Assembly: GCA_040261275.1 (NCBI GenBank) | Contig: JBDQOI010000013.1 | Location: forward strand, 4,735-68,734 | Direction: 5' to 3' | Length of the DNA: 64,000 nt | DNA from: UBA8752 sp040261275 | GTDB taxonomy: Bacteria; Bacteroidota; Bacteroidia; Flavobacteriales_D; Sanyastnellaceae | Shown here: positions 26,370 to 35,797 of the stretch, in pieces | Numbering within the stretch: position 1 is the first letter of the stretch | Layout of the letters: each line of letters starts with the position of its first letter | Notes under the pieces: generated by a model | The model's database searches: none | What the model saw: the letters and a program-made list of their open reading frames with translations, nothing else | What the model was told of the DNA's origin: nothing | Program-made: the position numbers and the translations under genes

Positions 26370-27746
26370 TTACGCTCCGGCCCCAAACATCAACCAATAC
26401 ACGGCAGCTCCGGAGAGGTAACCGGCAATGGCAAGCAGACTCATCCGCTTGAGGTACCAGACGAAATCGATCTTCTCGAGCCCCATGACGGCCACGCCCG
26501 CGGCGGAGCCGATGATCAGCGCACTTCCACCGGTTCCAGCGCAGTAGGCGAGGAACTGCCAGAACAAACCGTCCTGTACGAAGTAGCCCATCCACTCCAC
26601 GGCACCGGGGTCGGCGATGGGATACATGCCCATGCTCGCCGCCACGAGCGGCACGTTGTCCACGATGGCCGAGAGGAGACCAATGGCCACATTGATGAGG
26701 TACACATCGCCCAGCTCCATGCGCAGCCAATCTGCCGTTGCGATCAGATGTCCTGCCTCCTGCAGCGCCCCCACGGCCAGCAGGATGCCGAGGAAAAACA
26801 TGACGGAGGCGGTGTCGATTTTTCTCAAGACACCCACCACGCTGAGCGAATTGCGGTCCTGTTCATTCTTGGAACGATGAAGCACCTCGGTGGTGAGCCA
26901 CAGCACGCCGAGCGACAGCATCATGCCCATGAAAGGCGGCAAGTGGGTCACCGTCTTGAAAACCGGGACAAACAACAAACCGGATACGCCCATGGCGAAG
27001 ATGAGATTGCGCTCCCCTTTCGAAGTCGGATCCGCCGCTTCGTCCATATCCTCAATCTCAGGCCGTTCCACTTCACCCTTCATGCGGGTCGACATGATGG
27101 TCAGTGGCACGACCATGCAGACGATGCTGGGCAGGATGAGGTTGGCGATGATGACCGGTGTGGTCAATTGACCCCCGATCCAGAGCATGGTCGTGGTGAC
27201 GTCCCCTATCGGGGACCAGGCTCCCCCGGCATTGGCACAAATGATGACCGCACCGGCAAAAAGCCATCGCGTCTGCTTGTCCGCAATGAGCTTGCGAAGC
27301 AGCGAAATCATCACGATCGAGGTCGTGAGGTTGTCGAGGGCAGCAGAGAAGAAAAAGGTGAGAATGCCGATGATCCAAAGCAGACGGCCCTTCTTGCGCG
27401 TGGTGATCTTGTCCGTGATGACAGCGAAACCGTTGTGCGCATCGACCAACTCCACGATGGTCATGGCCCCCATCAGGAAGAACAGGATGCTCGCGATTTC
27501 CTCCATATGATGGAGCAGCCGGTGCTCGAAAAACACCTTCAGCGCGCCGTGTCCAGCCTCCCCGTGATCAAACGCTTGGAAGGCATCTGCCAAATGTGCC
27601 GGGGCTTCATGCCACCCCAGCACGAGGACGGCCCAGCACAGCGTGCCCGTGATGAGGGCGCTGGCTGCCTTGTCGATATGGAGGTTGTGCTCCAGCGCGA
27701 TGAACAGGTAGCCGACAACGAAAATGACGATGAGTATGGTGGCCAT
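26370..27746 (-). CDS. nhaD: Sodium:proton antiporter NhaD
   Basis: 458 residues with about 11-12 membrane helices. Typical NhaD segments are visible: HHMEEIASILFFLMGAMTIVE, FFFSAALDNLTTSIVM and CANAGGAWSPIGDVTTTMLW. It exchanges Na+ (or Li+) for H+ at the inner membrane, in keeping with a saline habitat. It stands at the head of the exbB-exbD-tonB-folC run, about 100 nt upstream of exbB, and 18 nt after the dehydrogenase gene. Confidence 0.93.
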   Translation of the reverse strand: MATILIVIFVVGYLFIALEHNLHIDKAASALITGTLCWAVLVLGWHEAPAHLADAFQAFDHGEAGHGALKVFFEHRLLHHMEEIASILFFLMGAMTIVELVDAHNGFAVITDKITTRKKGRLLWIIGILTFFFSAALDNLTTSIVMISLLRKLIADKQTRWLFAGAVIICANAGGAWSPIGDVTTTMLWIGGQLTTPVIIANLILPSIVCMVVPLTIMSTRMKGEVERPEIEDMDEAADPTSKGERNLIFAMGVSGLLFVPVFKTVTHLPPFMGMMLSLGVLWLTTEVLHRSKNEQDRNSLSVVGVLRKIDTASVMFFLGILLAVGALQEAGHLIATADWLRMELGDVYLINVAIGLLSAIVDNVPLVAASMGMYPIADPGAVEWMGYFVQDGLFWQFLAYCAGTGGSALIIGSAAGVAVMGLEKIDFVWYLKRMSLLAIAGYLSGAAVYWLMFGAGA

Positions 27747-27764
27747 GAAGAAGGAAGTCGGAGT

Positions 27765-28997
27765 TCAGAGAAGTTGTTCGAGGGCGATGGACATGGCCGT
27801 GGTCGACAGTCGGGTATGCTCGGGGTTTCGAGCGTGGCAGCGTTCCATGGCAGCCCGGATGCAATCGGAGGTGTCGCCGAAGATAGCGGCATCAGATAGG
27901 CTGACCTGACCGTCGCCCATCAGATAGGCGAACACCCGCGCCATGCCGCAGTTCGCAATGAAATCCGGAATGACCGCGCACTGGCTGTCAGCCTTCTCCG
28001 CGATGGGACCGTGGAAAATTTCCCGATCGGCGAAGGGAACATTGGCGCCTGCGGAAATCACCTCGAGCCCGGCCTTGAGCATGCGGTCCAACTGGTCTTC
28101 CGTCACCAATCTGGACGCTGCGCAAGGAAGGAATACCTCTGCGCCCAGATCCCAGATACCGGCATTCACCTCATCGAAGCTCAGCATGTCGTCGGCCTTC
28201 AAAGCATTGCCCTCTTTGGCCAGAAACAAGGCCCGAATCTCATCGAGTACCATGCCTTCGGAGCGCAGAATGCCCCCTGCACGATCGATGATTCCGGTGA
28301 CAACGGCTCCCTGCTTGGCGAGGTAGAGGGCGGCAGCGGCCCCAACATTTCCCCAGCCTTGGACAAGGACCCGCTTGCCCGTGACCTCCCCTCCATAGAG
28401 GTTGTAGAAATGACGAACCGATTCGGCCACACCGTAACCCGTGATCAGATCGGCCACCCGGAAGCGGACCCCACCTCCATCGGGAAGAAATTCAGGATCT
28501 TCCACGACCTGACTCACGCCTTGACGCAGGTGTCCAATGCGGCGGACTTTCTGGGCCTCATCGGGTTTGAAATGACCGTTGAAGACCCCCTCCTGAGGGT
28601 GCCAAACTCCGCAGGCCTCCGTCATCGGAATGACTTCCTTTCCGGCGTCCACGTTGAGGTCACCGCCCGTACCGTAGTAATGCTTGAGCAAAGGTGTGAC
28701 AGCCGCATACCATCTGCGAAGCACCCCTTCCTTCCTCGGATCGGCTTGGTCAAAATCGATGCCGCTCTTGGCTCCCCCGATTTGCGGACCGCTTACGGTG
28801 AATTTGATCTCCATGGTTTTGGCCAATGAAATCACCTCCCCCCTGTCCAGGCCCTTGCGCATCCGCGTTCCCCCTCCGGCAGCTCCACCCCGGAGGCTGT
28901 TGATTACCACCCAACCGCGGGCTTCGGTTTCCGGATCGGACCACTCGAACACAATTTCGGGTGGGCGTTCACTGTATCGATCCAGGAGTTCTTTCAT
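27765..28997 (-). CDS. Glu/Leu/Phe/Val dehydrogenase family protein
   Basis: 410 residues. NAD(P)-dependent oxidative deamination of an amino acid, in the cytoplasm. The substrate-binding loop GGAKSGI (74-80) carries the conserved Lys77, and the Rossmann motif is VQGWGNVGAAAA (about 205). The loop GGAKSGI differs from the commoner GGGKGGI or GGAKGGI of glutamate dehydrogenases, so substrate preference is open. The ATG overlaps the anmK stop (ATGA), implying coupling. Confidence 0.88.
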   Translation of the reverse strand: MKELLDRYSERPPEIVFEWSDPETEARGWVVINSLRGGAAGGGTRMRKGLDRGEVISLAKTMEIKFTVSGPQIGGAKSGIDFDQADPRKEGVLRRWYAAVTPLLKHYYGTGGDLNVDAGKEVIPMTEACGVWHPQEGVFNGHFKPDEAQKVRRIGHLRQGVSQVVEDPEFLPDGGGVRFRVADLITGYGVAESVRHFYNLYGGEVTGKRVLVQGWGNVGAAAALYLAKQGAVVTGIIDRAGGILRSEGMVLDEIRALFLAKEGNALKADDMLSFDEVNAGIWDLGAEVFLPCAASRLVTEDQLDRMLKAGLEVISAGANVPFADREIFHGPIAEKADSQCAVIPDFIANCGMARVFAYLMGDGQVSLSDAAIFGDTSDCIRAAMERCHARNPEHTRLSTTAMSIALEQLL

Positions 28998-30115
28998 AAA
29001 GGCTGCTTGCAGGTGTCCGGACCATCTCCGGATGCGGCGAAGTTACCGAAGAGCCTGCCGCCGCATACGTCCCTTTCTGCTCCCGTCACAGAGGCCAATG
29101 AAGTGGTCAGTCCCTGAGCCGTTCTCCACGCGAGCCAGGCGAATGCCGCTGCCTCCTTTCCTTCCACCCATTGGCGGTCAGGGATCCACACCGTCCAACC
29201 ATTTGGCAAATTCCAACGGATGCGTTCGATCAAAAAGGAATTCAAGGCCCCTCCCCCCGTCAGCATGGCTTTCCCTGTGCCCGCTCCTTGAGAAATGGCC
29301 GAACCTAACGCGCGCGCAACCCACTCCACCGCGGTGGCCAGTGCATCCTTCGCATCCGAAATACCATCCAAAAGCGAGTGGAGGCCTTCCAGGTCCTCTG
29401 CCGCGAGTGATTTCGGGGCGGGACGGTGCAAATGGGGCCAATCTTCCATTTGCGACAACACCGTTTCATCTACCGTTCCCTCCGCTGCGATCGCACCGTT
29501 CCGGTCCATGGAAAGGCCGAGGCGGTGGGCCTGATGATTAAGCAGCAGGTTACATCCCGCGACATCCCATGCCAACACCTCCGGAACAGCGGGAGGCAGC
29601 AGCGTGAGGTTCGCAATGCCTCCCAGATTGACACAACAACGGTGATTCCTGCCGAAAACAAAAGCATCGAACATCGGGACCAGGGGTGCGCCCTGGCCGC
29701 CAGCCGCCACATCCGCATTGCGGTACTCCGCCACCACCAGAACCCCGAGTGATTGGGACAGCCATTGCGCATCTCCCATCGCCCGCGTGCCTTTACCCCC
29801 GGGCTCGTGATACAGGGTATGCCCGCTGAACCCCAGCAATGCGGGCGCCCCGTAGCGGGGAACCCACTCGTCCAGCGTCTGCCGGATGACATCAGCCACC
29901 CATTGGGTCCATTCCAACTCAATGGCCGGCAGGTTTTCCTCCGGTGTTGAGGCGAGGGCTGACAACCTCGATTTCCAGCTGTCGGTATAGTCCACCGACT
30001 TGAATTCCAGCAAGGTGCAGCTTTCTTCGGTAGCTCCGATTTGCACCAGCGCCACATCGAACCCATCACACGAAGTGCCGGACATGGTGCCGAGAACCAA
30101 GGTGGGGTCACTCAT
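28994..30115 (-). CDS. anmK: Anhydro-N-acetylmuramic acid kinase
   Basis: 373 residues from the ATG at 30115. Phosphorylates and opens 1,6-anhydro-MurNAc released during peptidoglycan turnover, for recycling. The N-terminal ATP-binding loop GTMSGTSCDG begins at residue 9, and CVNLGGIANLT and TGGGALN follow, all AnmK hallmarks. An in-frame ATG at 30139 would add eight residues before the conserved start. It is divergent from the acyl-CoA dehydrogenase gene, with promoters for both in 30116-30178. Confidence 0.93.
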   Translation of the reverse strand: MSDPTLVLGTMSGTSCDGFDVALVQIGATEESCTLLEFKSVDYTDSWKSRLSALASTPEENLPAIELEWTQWVADVIRQTLDEWVPRYGAPALLGFSGHTLYHEPGGKGTRAMGDAQWLSQSLGVLVVAEYRNADVAAGGQGAPLVPMFDAFVFGRNHRCCVNLGGIANLTLLPPAVPEVLAWDVAGCNLLLNHQAHRLGLSMDRNGAIAAEGTVDETVLSQMEDWPHLHRPAPKSLAAEDLEGLHSLLDGISDAKDALATAVEWVARALGSAISQGAGTGKAMLTGGGALNSFLIERIRWNLPNGWTVWIPDRQWVEGKEAAAFAWLAWRTAQGLTTSLASVTGAERDVCGGRLFGNFAASGDGPDTCKQPL

Positions 30116-30143
30116 GGAAGGGATACCGCCGTGGGGCATGCGT

Positions 30144-30151
30144 TATCTTTA
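30144..30151 (+). promoter_or_regulatory. Possible -7 element TATCTTTA (acyl-CoA dehydrogenase)
   Basis: TATCTTTA lies 27 nt before the ATG at 30179, and the same octamer precedes the haloperoxidase gene. It differs from TAnnTTTG at the last base. Confidence 0.4.
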
Positions 30152-30178
30152 CCTATCGAAACCTCGAGACTCCCTGCA

Positions 30179-31321
30179 ATGATCCTGGAACTCACTGAAG
30201 AACAAAAAGCCGTGCGCGACGCCGCACGCGATTTTGCCCAGAACGTCCTCAAGCCGGGCGTCATCGAACGCGACAACGAACAGCGTTTCCCCGCCGATGA
30301 GATTCGCCAACTCGGGGAGCTTGGCTTCATGGGCATCATGGTCGATCCGAAATACGGGGGCAGTGGCATGGACACCGTAAGCTACGTGCTGGCCATGGAA
30401 GAATTGTCCAAGATCGACGCCTCTGCTTCAGTCTGCGTTTCGGTCAACAACTCCCTGGTATGCTGGGGGCTCGAGGAATACGGTACAGAGGAGCAAAAAG
30501 TGAATTTCCTGGCACCCCTTGCGCGGGGTGAGAAAATTGGCGCCTTCTGCCTGAGTGAACCCGAAGCGGGCAGCGATGCCACCAGCCAGCGCACCACGGC
30601 GGTGGACATGGGGGACCACTACCTGCTCAATGGAACCAAGAACTGGATCACCAACGGAGGATCGGCGAGCACCTACCTCGTGATGGCCCAGACCGATGCC
30701 GAAAAGAGCCACAAGGGCATCAATTGCCTCATTGTGGAGCGCGGCATGGAGGGATTCATGGTGGGGGCCAAAGAGGACAAGATGGGCATCCGCGGCAGCG
30801 ACACCCACACGTTGATGTTTCAGGATGTGATCGTGCCCAAGGCGAATCGCCTAGGGGAAGATGGCTTCGGATTCAAATTCGCCATGAAGACCCTTTCAGG
30901 AGGGCGCATCGGGATTGGTGCACAGGCCTTGGGCATCGCCTCCGGCGCCCTCGAATTCGCCCTCGCCTACTCCAGGGAGCGCAAGGCATTTGGCAAGGAG
31001 ATCCACAAGCACCAGGCCATTTCCTTCAAACTGGCCGACATGGCTACCGAAATTGAAGCGGCCCGGATGCTGTGTCTGAAGGCGGCTTGGCTGAAAGACC
31101 AGGGTCAGGACTACGACCTCGCCAGCTCGATGGCCAAATTGTACGCCTCGGAAGTGGCCGGACGTGTGACGGATCAGGCCGTCCAGATCCACGGAGGATA
31201 CGGTTACGTCAAGGAATACCACGTGGAGCGCTTGATGCGCGATTCCAAGATTACCCAGATTTACGAAGGGACGAGCGAGGTACAGCGCATTGTCATATCC
31301 CGGGCGATCCTGCAGGACTGA
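30179..31321 (+). CDS. Acyl-CoA dehydrogenase
   Basis: 380 residues, the standard length for a short/medium-chain enzyme. It introduces the alpha,beta double bond in acyl-CoA using FAD and passes electrons to ETF. FAD/substrate signatures are AFCLSEPEAGSDA and NGTKNWITNGG, and the catalytic base Glu363 lies in QIYEGTSEVQR. The chain-length specificity cannot be read; the short-chain (butyryl-CoA) type is typical for this phylum. The frame is open upstream but the ATG at 30179 gives the family N-terminus (LTEEQKAVRD). It is monocistronic. Confidence 0.95.
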   Translation: MILELTEEQKAVRDAARDFAQNVLKPGVIERDNEQRFPADEIRQLGELGFMGIMVDPKYGGSGMDTVSYVLAMEELSKIDASASVCVSVNNSLVCWGLEEYGTEEQKVNFLAPLARGEKIGAFCLSEPEAGSDATSQRTTAVDMGDHYLLNGTKNWITNGGSASTYLVMAQTDAEKSHKGINCLIVERGMEGFMVGAKEDKMGIRGSDTHTLMFQDVIVPKANRLGEDGFGFKFAMKTLSGGRIGIGAQALGIASGALEFALAYSRERKAFGKEIHKHQAISFKLADMATEIEAARMLCLKAAWLKDQGQDYDLASSMAKLYASEVAGRVTDQAVQIHGGYGYVKEYHVERLMRDSKITQIYEGTSEVQRIVISRAILQD

Positions 31322-31340
31322 TTGCTGTCGGTAGGGCGAC

Positions 31341-32291
31341 TCAATCGTTTTTGACCAAGCGACCTTCCTCGGTCTCGAGCAATTGTCGCTCTGAGGCACT
31401 GGCCGCCCGAGCGACGCCTTTTCCAAACGTGCGGGATTCGACCTCTCCCGCCGCGTTCCGGCTGATGATGGCGCTGGATTCAATATCGGAGCGTATGTCA
31501 AACGCTACGGCTCTGGTCCCGGATTGTCGCTGCAATTGCACAGGGGTGCGCACCCGGCGCTGTCCATTGCGCTTCAAAAGCATCACCACCCCTCCTTCAT
31601 CTACCGTGCAGATGTAGTCCTTCCGGCCCGTCCTCAAATGCGCGATGGACTGAACGGAAGTGCCCTTGGGGTCGTGCCGCCAGCCCGGGGTTTTCTCTCC
31701 GAGCTTCCGGTGGTTCAACACGCGACCGTCCGCCAAGCCCAAGAGATAGCGCTCCTCACCATCTCCATCGTAATCGACCATGGCAAAACTCGTGATGGGG
31801 ACATTCGGACGGATGGAGAAGCCCGGAATCGGCCTTCCTTCGGGATCCAACCCCACACATTGCCGGGAATCAACCAGCAGAATCTCTCGGGGCCCGTCAT
31901 TATTGGCGTCTACCTCCAGCGCGGCCATCAGGGCGTCATCCATTCCGAATTCCCACACTATCGCTCCCGATGCACTCCGGCACGACACGCGAAAGAGGTC
32001 ATCCTGCTCTATGGTGCTGCCGTCTCTCAATTGGGACACCTCACGCGCGAAGCTGAATGTGACATCGGCTTCCACAGAAGCTGACTGACCGTCCTCGGTT
32101 GCTTCCTCCAATTCTGCGCGAACGTCATCTGAAAGGGACGCCGTAGACACGGACTCCGCAGCGGGGGACGGCAGCGTTTCTTCCGCCTCGCTTGTGGAAG
32201 ACAGAAACCACCAGGTCGAGCCTCCCGCAAGGGTCAGGGAAGCCACCAAAGCCACCCAGAAAACGGATCCTCCCGCGTTCATCTGCTCCAA
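31341..32291 (-). CDS. Membrane-anchored hypothetical protein with propeller-like repeats
   Basis: 316 residues; family not recognised. A single hydrophobic segment at about residues 10-30 anchors or exports it; a Ser/Glu-rich linker to about 75 follows. The rest has several strands reminiscent of FG-GAP or beta-propeller blades: DANNDGPREILLVD, VDYDGDGEERYLLGLADG and RKDYICTVDEGG, each followed by a short turn. It would sit in the periplasm. A second ATG three codons later is an alternative start. It lies 88 nt after recG on the same strand and converges on the acyl-CoA dehydrogenase gene. Confidence 0.7.
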   Translation of the reverse strand: MEQMNAGGSVFWVALVASLTLAGGSTWWFLSSTSEAEETLPSPAAESVSTASLSDDVRAELEEATEDGQSASVEADVTFSFAREVSQLRDGSTIEQDDLFRVSCRSASGAIVWEFGMDDALMAALEVDANNDGPREILLVDSRQCVGLDPEGRPIPGFSIRPNVPITSFAMVDYDGDGEERYLLGLADGRVLNHRKLGEKTPGWRHDPKGTSVQSIAHLRTGRKDYICTVDEGGVVMLLKRNGQRRVRTPVQLQRQSGTRAVAFDIRSDIESSAIISRNAAGEVESRTFGKGVARAASASERQLLETEEGRLVKND

Positions 32292-32379
32292 ATTTCAACG
32301 ATGGCTTCGAGGCTGCTGCACCCGCTGAGAGGAAATTGCCCACCGTGGCCCCTTCAAAGCCGTAAGACAGGGAAGCGCC

Positions 32380-34500
32380 TCATGAAATCCGACTCCAATC
32401 GGGCCTTGAGGCGCGCAGCCGCTCGACACCCAATTTCAGCAGTGTGTGGGCGGGTTTGTGAAGTTCTGGGTCTTCCTTGAGAATGCGGCGTGCGATGTCG
32501 CGGGCATCCTCGAGCAATGCGCGGTCTTGGATCAAATCGGCCACCTTGAGGTCGAGTACTCCGCTCTGCTTGGTCCCCATCAAGTCGCCCGGTCCCCGCA
32601 GTTCGAGGTCCACTTCTGCAATCTCGAATCCGTCCTGTGTCCTGCACATGGTTTCGAGTCGGCGACGGGCTTCCTTGCCCAGCTCCTTGTCGCTCATGAG
32701 GATGCAGAAACTCTGGTTCGCTCCCCTGCCGACACGGCCCCGGAGCTGATGCAATTGGCTAAGGCCGAAACGCTGGGCGCTCTCAATCACCATGACGGAC
32801 GCATTGGGCACGTTTACCCCCACCTCAATGACCGTGGTGGCCACCATGATCTGGGTTGTGCCATTGGCGAATCGCTTCATTTCGGCGTCCTTGTCTTCTG
32901 GCTTCATCCTGCCGTGCACGATGCTGATCCGGTACTCCGGGGGCGCGAAATGCCGGGTGAGGCTTTCGTAACCGTCCATCAGGTCTTTGTGGTCGAGCTG
33001 TGCCGACTCCTCGATGAGGGGATAGACCACGTAGATCTGACGGCCTTCGGCGATTTGCTCTCGCATGAACCCAAAGACGGCCAGCCGCTGGGCGTCCGTG
33101 CGGTGGACGGTTCTGATGGGCTTGCGGCCCGGTGGAAGTTCGTCGATGATGCTCACATCGAGGTCGCCGTAGACCGTCATGCTCAGGGTCCGTGGAATGG
33201 GCGTAGCGGTCATCACGAGAATGTGCGGAGGGATGTGCGCCTTATTCCAAAGCCGCGCGCGCTGCGCCACTCCAAAGCGGTGCTGCTCATCGATGACCAC
33301 GAGCCCCAAATTGTGGAAGACCACCTTGGGCTCGAGCACGGCGTGGGTGCCGACGAGCAGGTGCACCGACCCCTCTTCGAGCCCCTCCAAAATGGGCCGG
33401 CGGTCCGCGGTCTTGACGGAACCGGTGAGCAGTTCCACACGGATGGGCAAATCGCCCAACATCTCCCGGAAGCTGGCGAGATGCTGCTGGGCAAGGATTT
33501 CCGTGGGCGCCATGATGCAGGCTTGGCAGCCATTGTCGACGGCGAGCAAAGCTGTCAATAGGGCCACCATGGTCTTGCCGCTGCCGACGTCCCCTTGCAG
33601 CAGTCGGTTCATGTGCCTGCCGTTGCGGGTGTCTTCGCGGATCTCTCGAATCACACGCTTCTGTGCGCCCGTCAATTCAAAGGGGATACGCTCCTTGTAA
33701 AACCGATTGAAAGCCTCCCCCACCTCGGTAAAAGCAGCTCCGGGCAAATCCTGTGTTTGGCGGTTGCGGTGTTGAACCAACAGCAACTGCAAGAACAGAA
33801 ACTCCTCGAATTTCAATCGGAAGCGGCCCAGGCGCTCTGCATTGACATCGGCAGGCTGATGAACTTGCTCCAAGGAAGTGGCCAATCCAGGCATGCCCCG
33901 CATGGCCAAGATTTCCGCAGGCAAAGTCTCTTCCATCCAGGCCGGGCCATGCAACTTGCGCAGGCCCTCCATCAGGCGCTGCACGGCTTTGGCGAGCCCA
34001 TTGGAATTCAATCCGAACCGTCCGAGCCGCTCCGATGAGCTGTACACGGGATGCAGCGCCGAGGCCGATCGCGCTTCGGCCATGGACAGGACTTCGGGAT
34101 GGGCCATGTTCCGCCCCCCTTTGTAGTCGCTGACCCGACCCCACAATACACAAGGTTGCCCCACGGGCAGGTTCCGCGCCACCCATTGTACTCCCTTGAA
34201 CCACACCAAAGGAAGCTTGTCACCGTGCTCGTCGGTGAATTCGGCCTCAAGGCGGCTGCCCCGTTTCTGTTTGACCTCCTTGACCTTGTGGATGATGCCC
34301 CGCAATTGGACCTGAACAGGTCCCGGAACGCATTCCGCTACCCTGTGGAAGCGCGTGCGGTCCTCATATCGAAAAGGAAGGTGGAAGAGCAGATCACCAC
34401 AGGTGCGAATGCCCAAGTCTTCCGCCAAAGCCTCCGCCCGCTTGGGACCGATTCCCTTGAGGAATTCGATCGCGGTAGCGGCATTCAGCGGTTCCGGCAT
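32380..34500 (-). CDS. recG: ATP-dependent DNA helicase RecG
   Basis: 706 residues. Remodels stalled forks and branched DNA. The N-terminal wedge/OB domain (about 1-260) precedes a superfamily 2 helicase core: Walker A QGDVGSGKTMVAL, motif II VIDEQHRFGV, motif III MTATPIPRTL, and the C-terminal lobe with TQIMVATTVIEVGVNVPNA and QLHQLRGRVGRG. The length matches the family. It begins 11 nt after the E2 gene stops, in a porV-ispF-pdhA-pdhC-recG minus-strand run. Confidence 0.96.
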   Translation of the reverse strand: MPEPLNAATAIEFLKGIGPKRAEALAEDLGIRTCGDLLFHLPFRYEDRTRFHRVAECVPGPVQVQLRGIIHKVKEVKQKRGSRLEAEFTDEHGDKLPLVWFKGVQWVARNLPVGQPCVLWGRVSDYKGGRNMAHPEVLSMAEARSASALHPVYSSSERLGRFGLNSNGLAKAVQRLMEGLRKLHGPAWMEETLPAEILAMRGMPGLATSLEQVHQPADVNAERLGRFRLKFEEFLFLQLLLVQHRNRQTQDLPGAAFTEVGEAFNRFYKERIPFELTGAQKRVIREIREDTRNGRHMNRLLQGDVGSGKTMVALLTALLAVDNGCQACIMAPTEILAQQHLASFREMLGDLPIRVELLTGSVKTADRRPILEGLEEGSVHLLVGTHAVLEPKVVFHNLGLVVIDEQHRFGVAQRARLWNKAHIPPHILVMTATPIPRTLSMTVYGDLDVSIIDELPPGRKPIRTVHRTDAQRLAVFGFMREQIAEGRQIYVVYPLIEESAQLDHKDLMDGYESLTRHFAPPEYRISIVHGRMKPEDKDAEMKRFANGTTQIMVATTVIEVGVNVPNASVMVIESAQRFGLSQLHQLRGRVGRGANQSFCILMSDKELGKEARRRLETMCRTQDGFEIAEVDLELRGPGDLMGTKQSGVLDLKVADLIQDRALLEDARDIARRILKEDPELHKPAHTLLKLGVERLRASRPDWSRIS

Positions 34501-34511
34501 GGGCGCCGGAA

Positions 34512-35786
34512 TCAGGCGAGCATGCGCACGGGGTGCTCCAATAAGGACTTGACCTCTTGCAGGAAAGCGGCACCCGTAGCGCCGTCCACTGCGCGGTGGT
34601 CGCAGCTGAGGGTGAGCTTCATGACCTTGCCGGGAACGATCTGCCCATCGCGGATCACAGGAACGTCACTGATGCCACCTACAGCCAGGATGCACGCATC
34701 CGGCGGGTTGATGATGGCGGTGAAGTCCTCGATACCAAACATACCCAGATTGCTGATCGTGAAAGTGTTGCCTTCCCAATCGCTCGGCTGCAGCTTTTTG
34801 TCGCGGGCTTTGCCTGCGTAGTCCTTGACCTCCGCACCGATTTCCGTGAGCGACTTGCGGTCGGCGTGGCGCACCACGGGGACGAGCAAACCATCTTCAA
34901 CGGCGACAGCCACACCAATGTGGACGTGATCGTTGGTGCGGATATGGGTATCCATCCAAGCGCTGTTGACGGCGGGGTGCTTCTTCAATGCGAGGGAAAC
35001 CGCCTTGACGACCATGTCGTTAAAGCTGACCTTGACGCCCTCCTCGGCGTTGATGGACTTGCGCGCCTCCACCGCAGCACCCATATCTACAGACAGCTTC
35101 AGGTAGAAGTGCGGCGCGGTGAACTTGGATTCAGCGAGGCGACGGGCGATGGTCTTGCGCATCTGCGTCACCGGCGTGTCGGTGGACGACTCGACGGCTC
35201 CCAATCCAGCAGCAGGTGCGGGAACGTATGCCTCGATATCGCGCTTGACGATGCGGCCTCCTTCACCTGAACCCTGAACACGACCGAGGTCGATTCCACG
35301 CTCGGCTGCGAGACGGGCCGCCAAGGGCGACGCCTTCACTTTGCCATGGGCAGGAGCCGCCGGGGCAGGGGCCGGAACTGCAGCCGCCACAGGGGCCACA
35401 GCAGGCGCTGGGGCCGGAGCTGCAGCCGCCACAGGAGCCACAGCAGGCGCTGGGGCCGGGGCTGGAACAGGCGCCGGAGCTGCTTCTTCAGGCGCAGCCG
35501 CTGCCGGTGCCTCGGGCTCTGCAGCCAAAAGACCGGAAACGTCTTCGCCTGCTTCTCCCAGGATGGCGAGGATGCTGTCCACAGCCGCGGTTGCACCCTT
35601 GTCTACACCGATGTGCAGCAGCACACCGTCCTGGAAGGACTCGAATTCCATGGTGGCCTTGTCGGTCTCGATCTCAGCGAGCACCTCGCCGGATTCAACC
35701 TGGTCTCCCACCTTCTTGTGCCATTCAGCCACGACACCTTCTGTCATGGTGTCGCTGAGCTTCGGCATGCGTACGATTTCTGCCAT
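34512..35786 (-). CDS. pdhC: Pyruvate dehydrogenase E2 (dihydrolipoamide acetyltransferase)
   Basis: 424 residues. Transfers the acetyl group to CoA in the pyruvate dehydrogenase complex. It has one lipoyl domain (1 to about 80, Lys43 in ETDKATMEFES), a long Ala/Pro hinge (about 88-145), a peripheral-subunit-binding domain (about 148-190, with SPLAARLAAERGID) and a catalytic domain with His397 in DHRAVDG. The hinge is encoded by a 42-bp tandem repeat. It lies 11 nt after the E1 alpha gene. Confidence 0.94.
   Translation of the reverse strand: MAEIVRMPKLSDTMTEGVVAEWHKKVGDQVESGEVLAEIETDKATMEFESFQDGVLLHIGVDKGATAAVDSILAILGEAGEDVSGLLAAEPEAPAAAAPEEAAPAPVPAPAPAPAVAPVAAAAPAPAPAVAPVAAAVPAPAPAAPAHGKVKASPLAARLAAERGIDLGRVQGSGEGGRIVKRDIEAYVPAPAAGLGAVESSTDTPVTQMRKTIARRLAESKFTAPHFYLKLSVDMGAAVEARKSINAEEGVKVSFNDMVVKAVSLALKKHPAVNSAWMDTHIRTNDHVHIGVAVAVEDGLLVPVVRHADRKSLTEIGAEVKDYAGKARDKKLQPSDWEGNTFTISNLGMFGIEDFTAIINPPDACILAVGGISDVPVIRDGQIVPGKVMKLTLSCDHRAVDGATGAAFLQEVKSLLEHPVRMLA
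35368..35451 (-). repeat. 42-bp tandem repeat encoding the Ala/Pro hinge of E2
   Basis: Two adjacent copies (35368-35409 and 35410-35451) differ at only two positions, and a third degraded copy follows. Each encodes 14 residues of the Ala-Pro-Val hinge. Such repeats vary in number by slippage and would change the reach of the lipoyl arm. Confidence 0.8.
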
Positions 35787-35797
35787 ACTGCTGTGAA

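Noticed and set aside
25506..27899. 797-residue plus-strand open frame opposite exbB, exbD and nhaD
   Set aside because: It is antisense to three recognisable genes, spans their boundaries, and its protein is a His/Asp/Arg/Gly-rich composition typical of reverse-strand shadows in GC-rich coding DNA. No domain was recognised.
32446..33561. 371-residue plus-strand frame opposite recG
   Set aside because: Antisense to conserved helicase motifs; His/Asp/Val-rich shadow composition.
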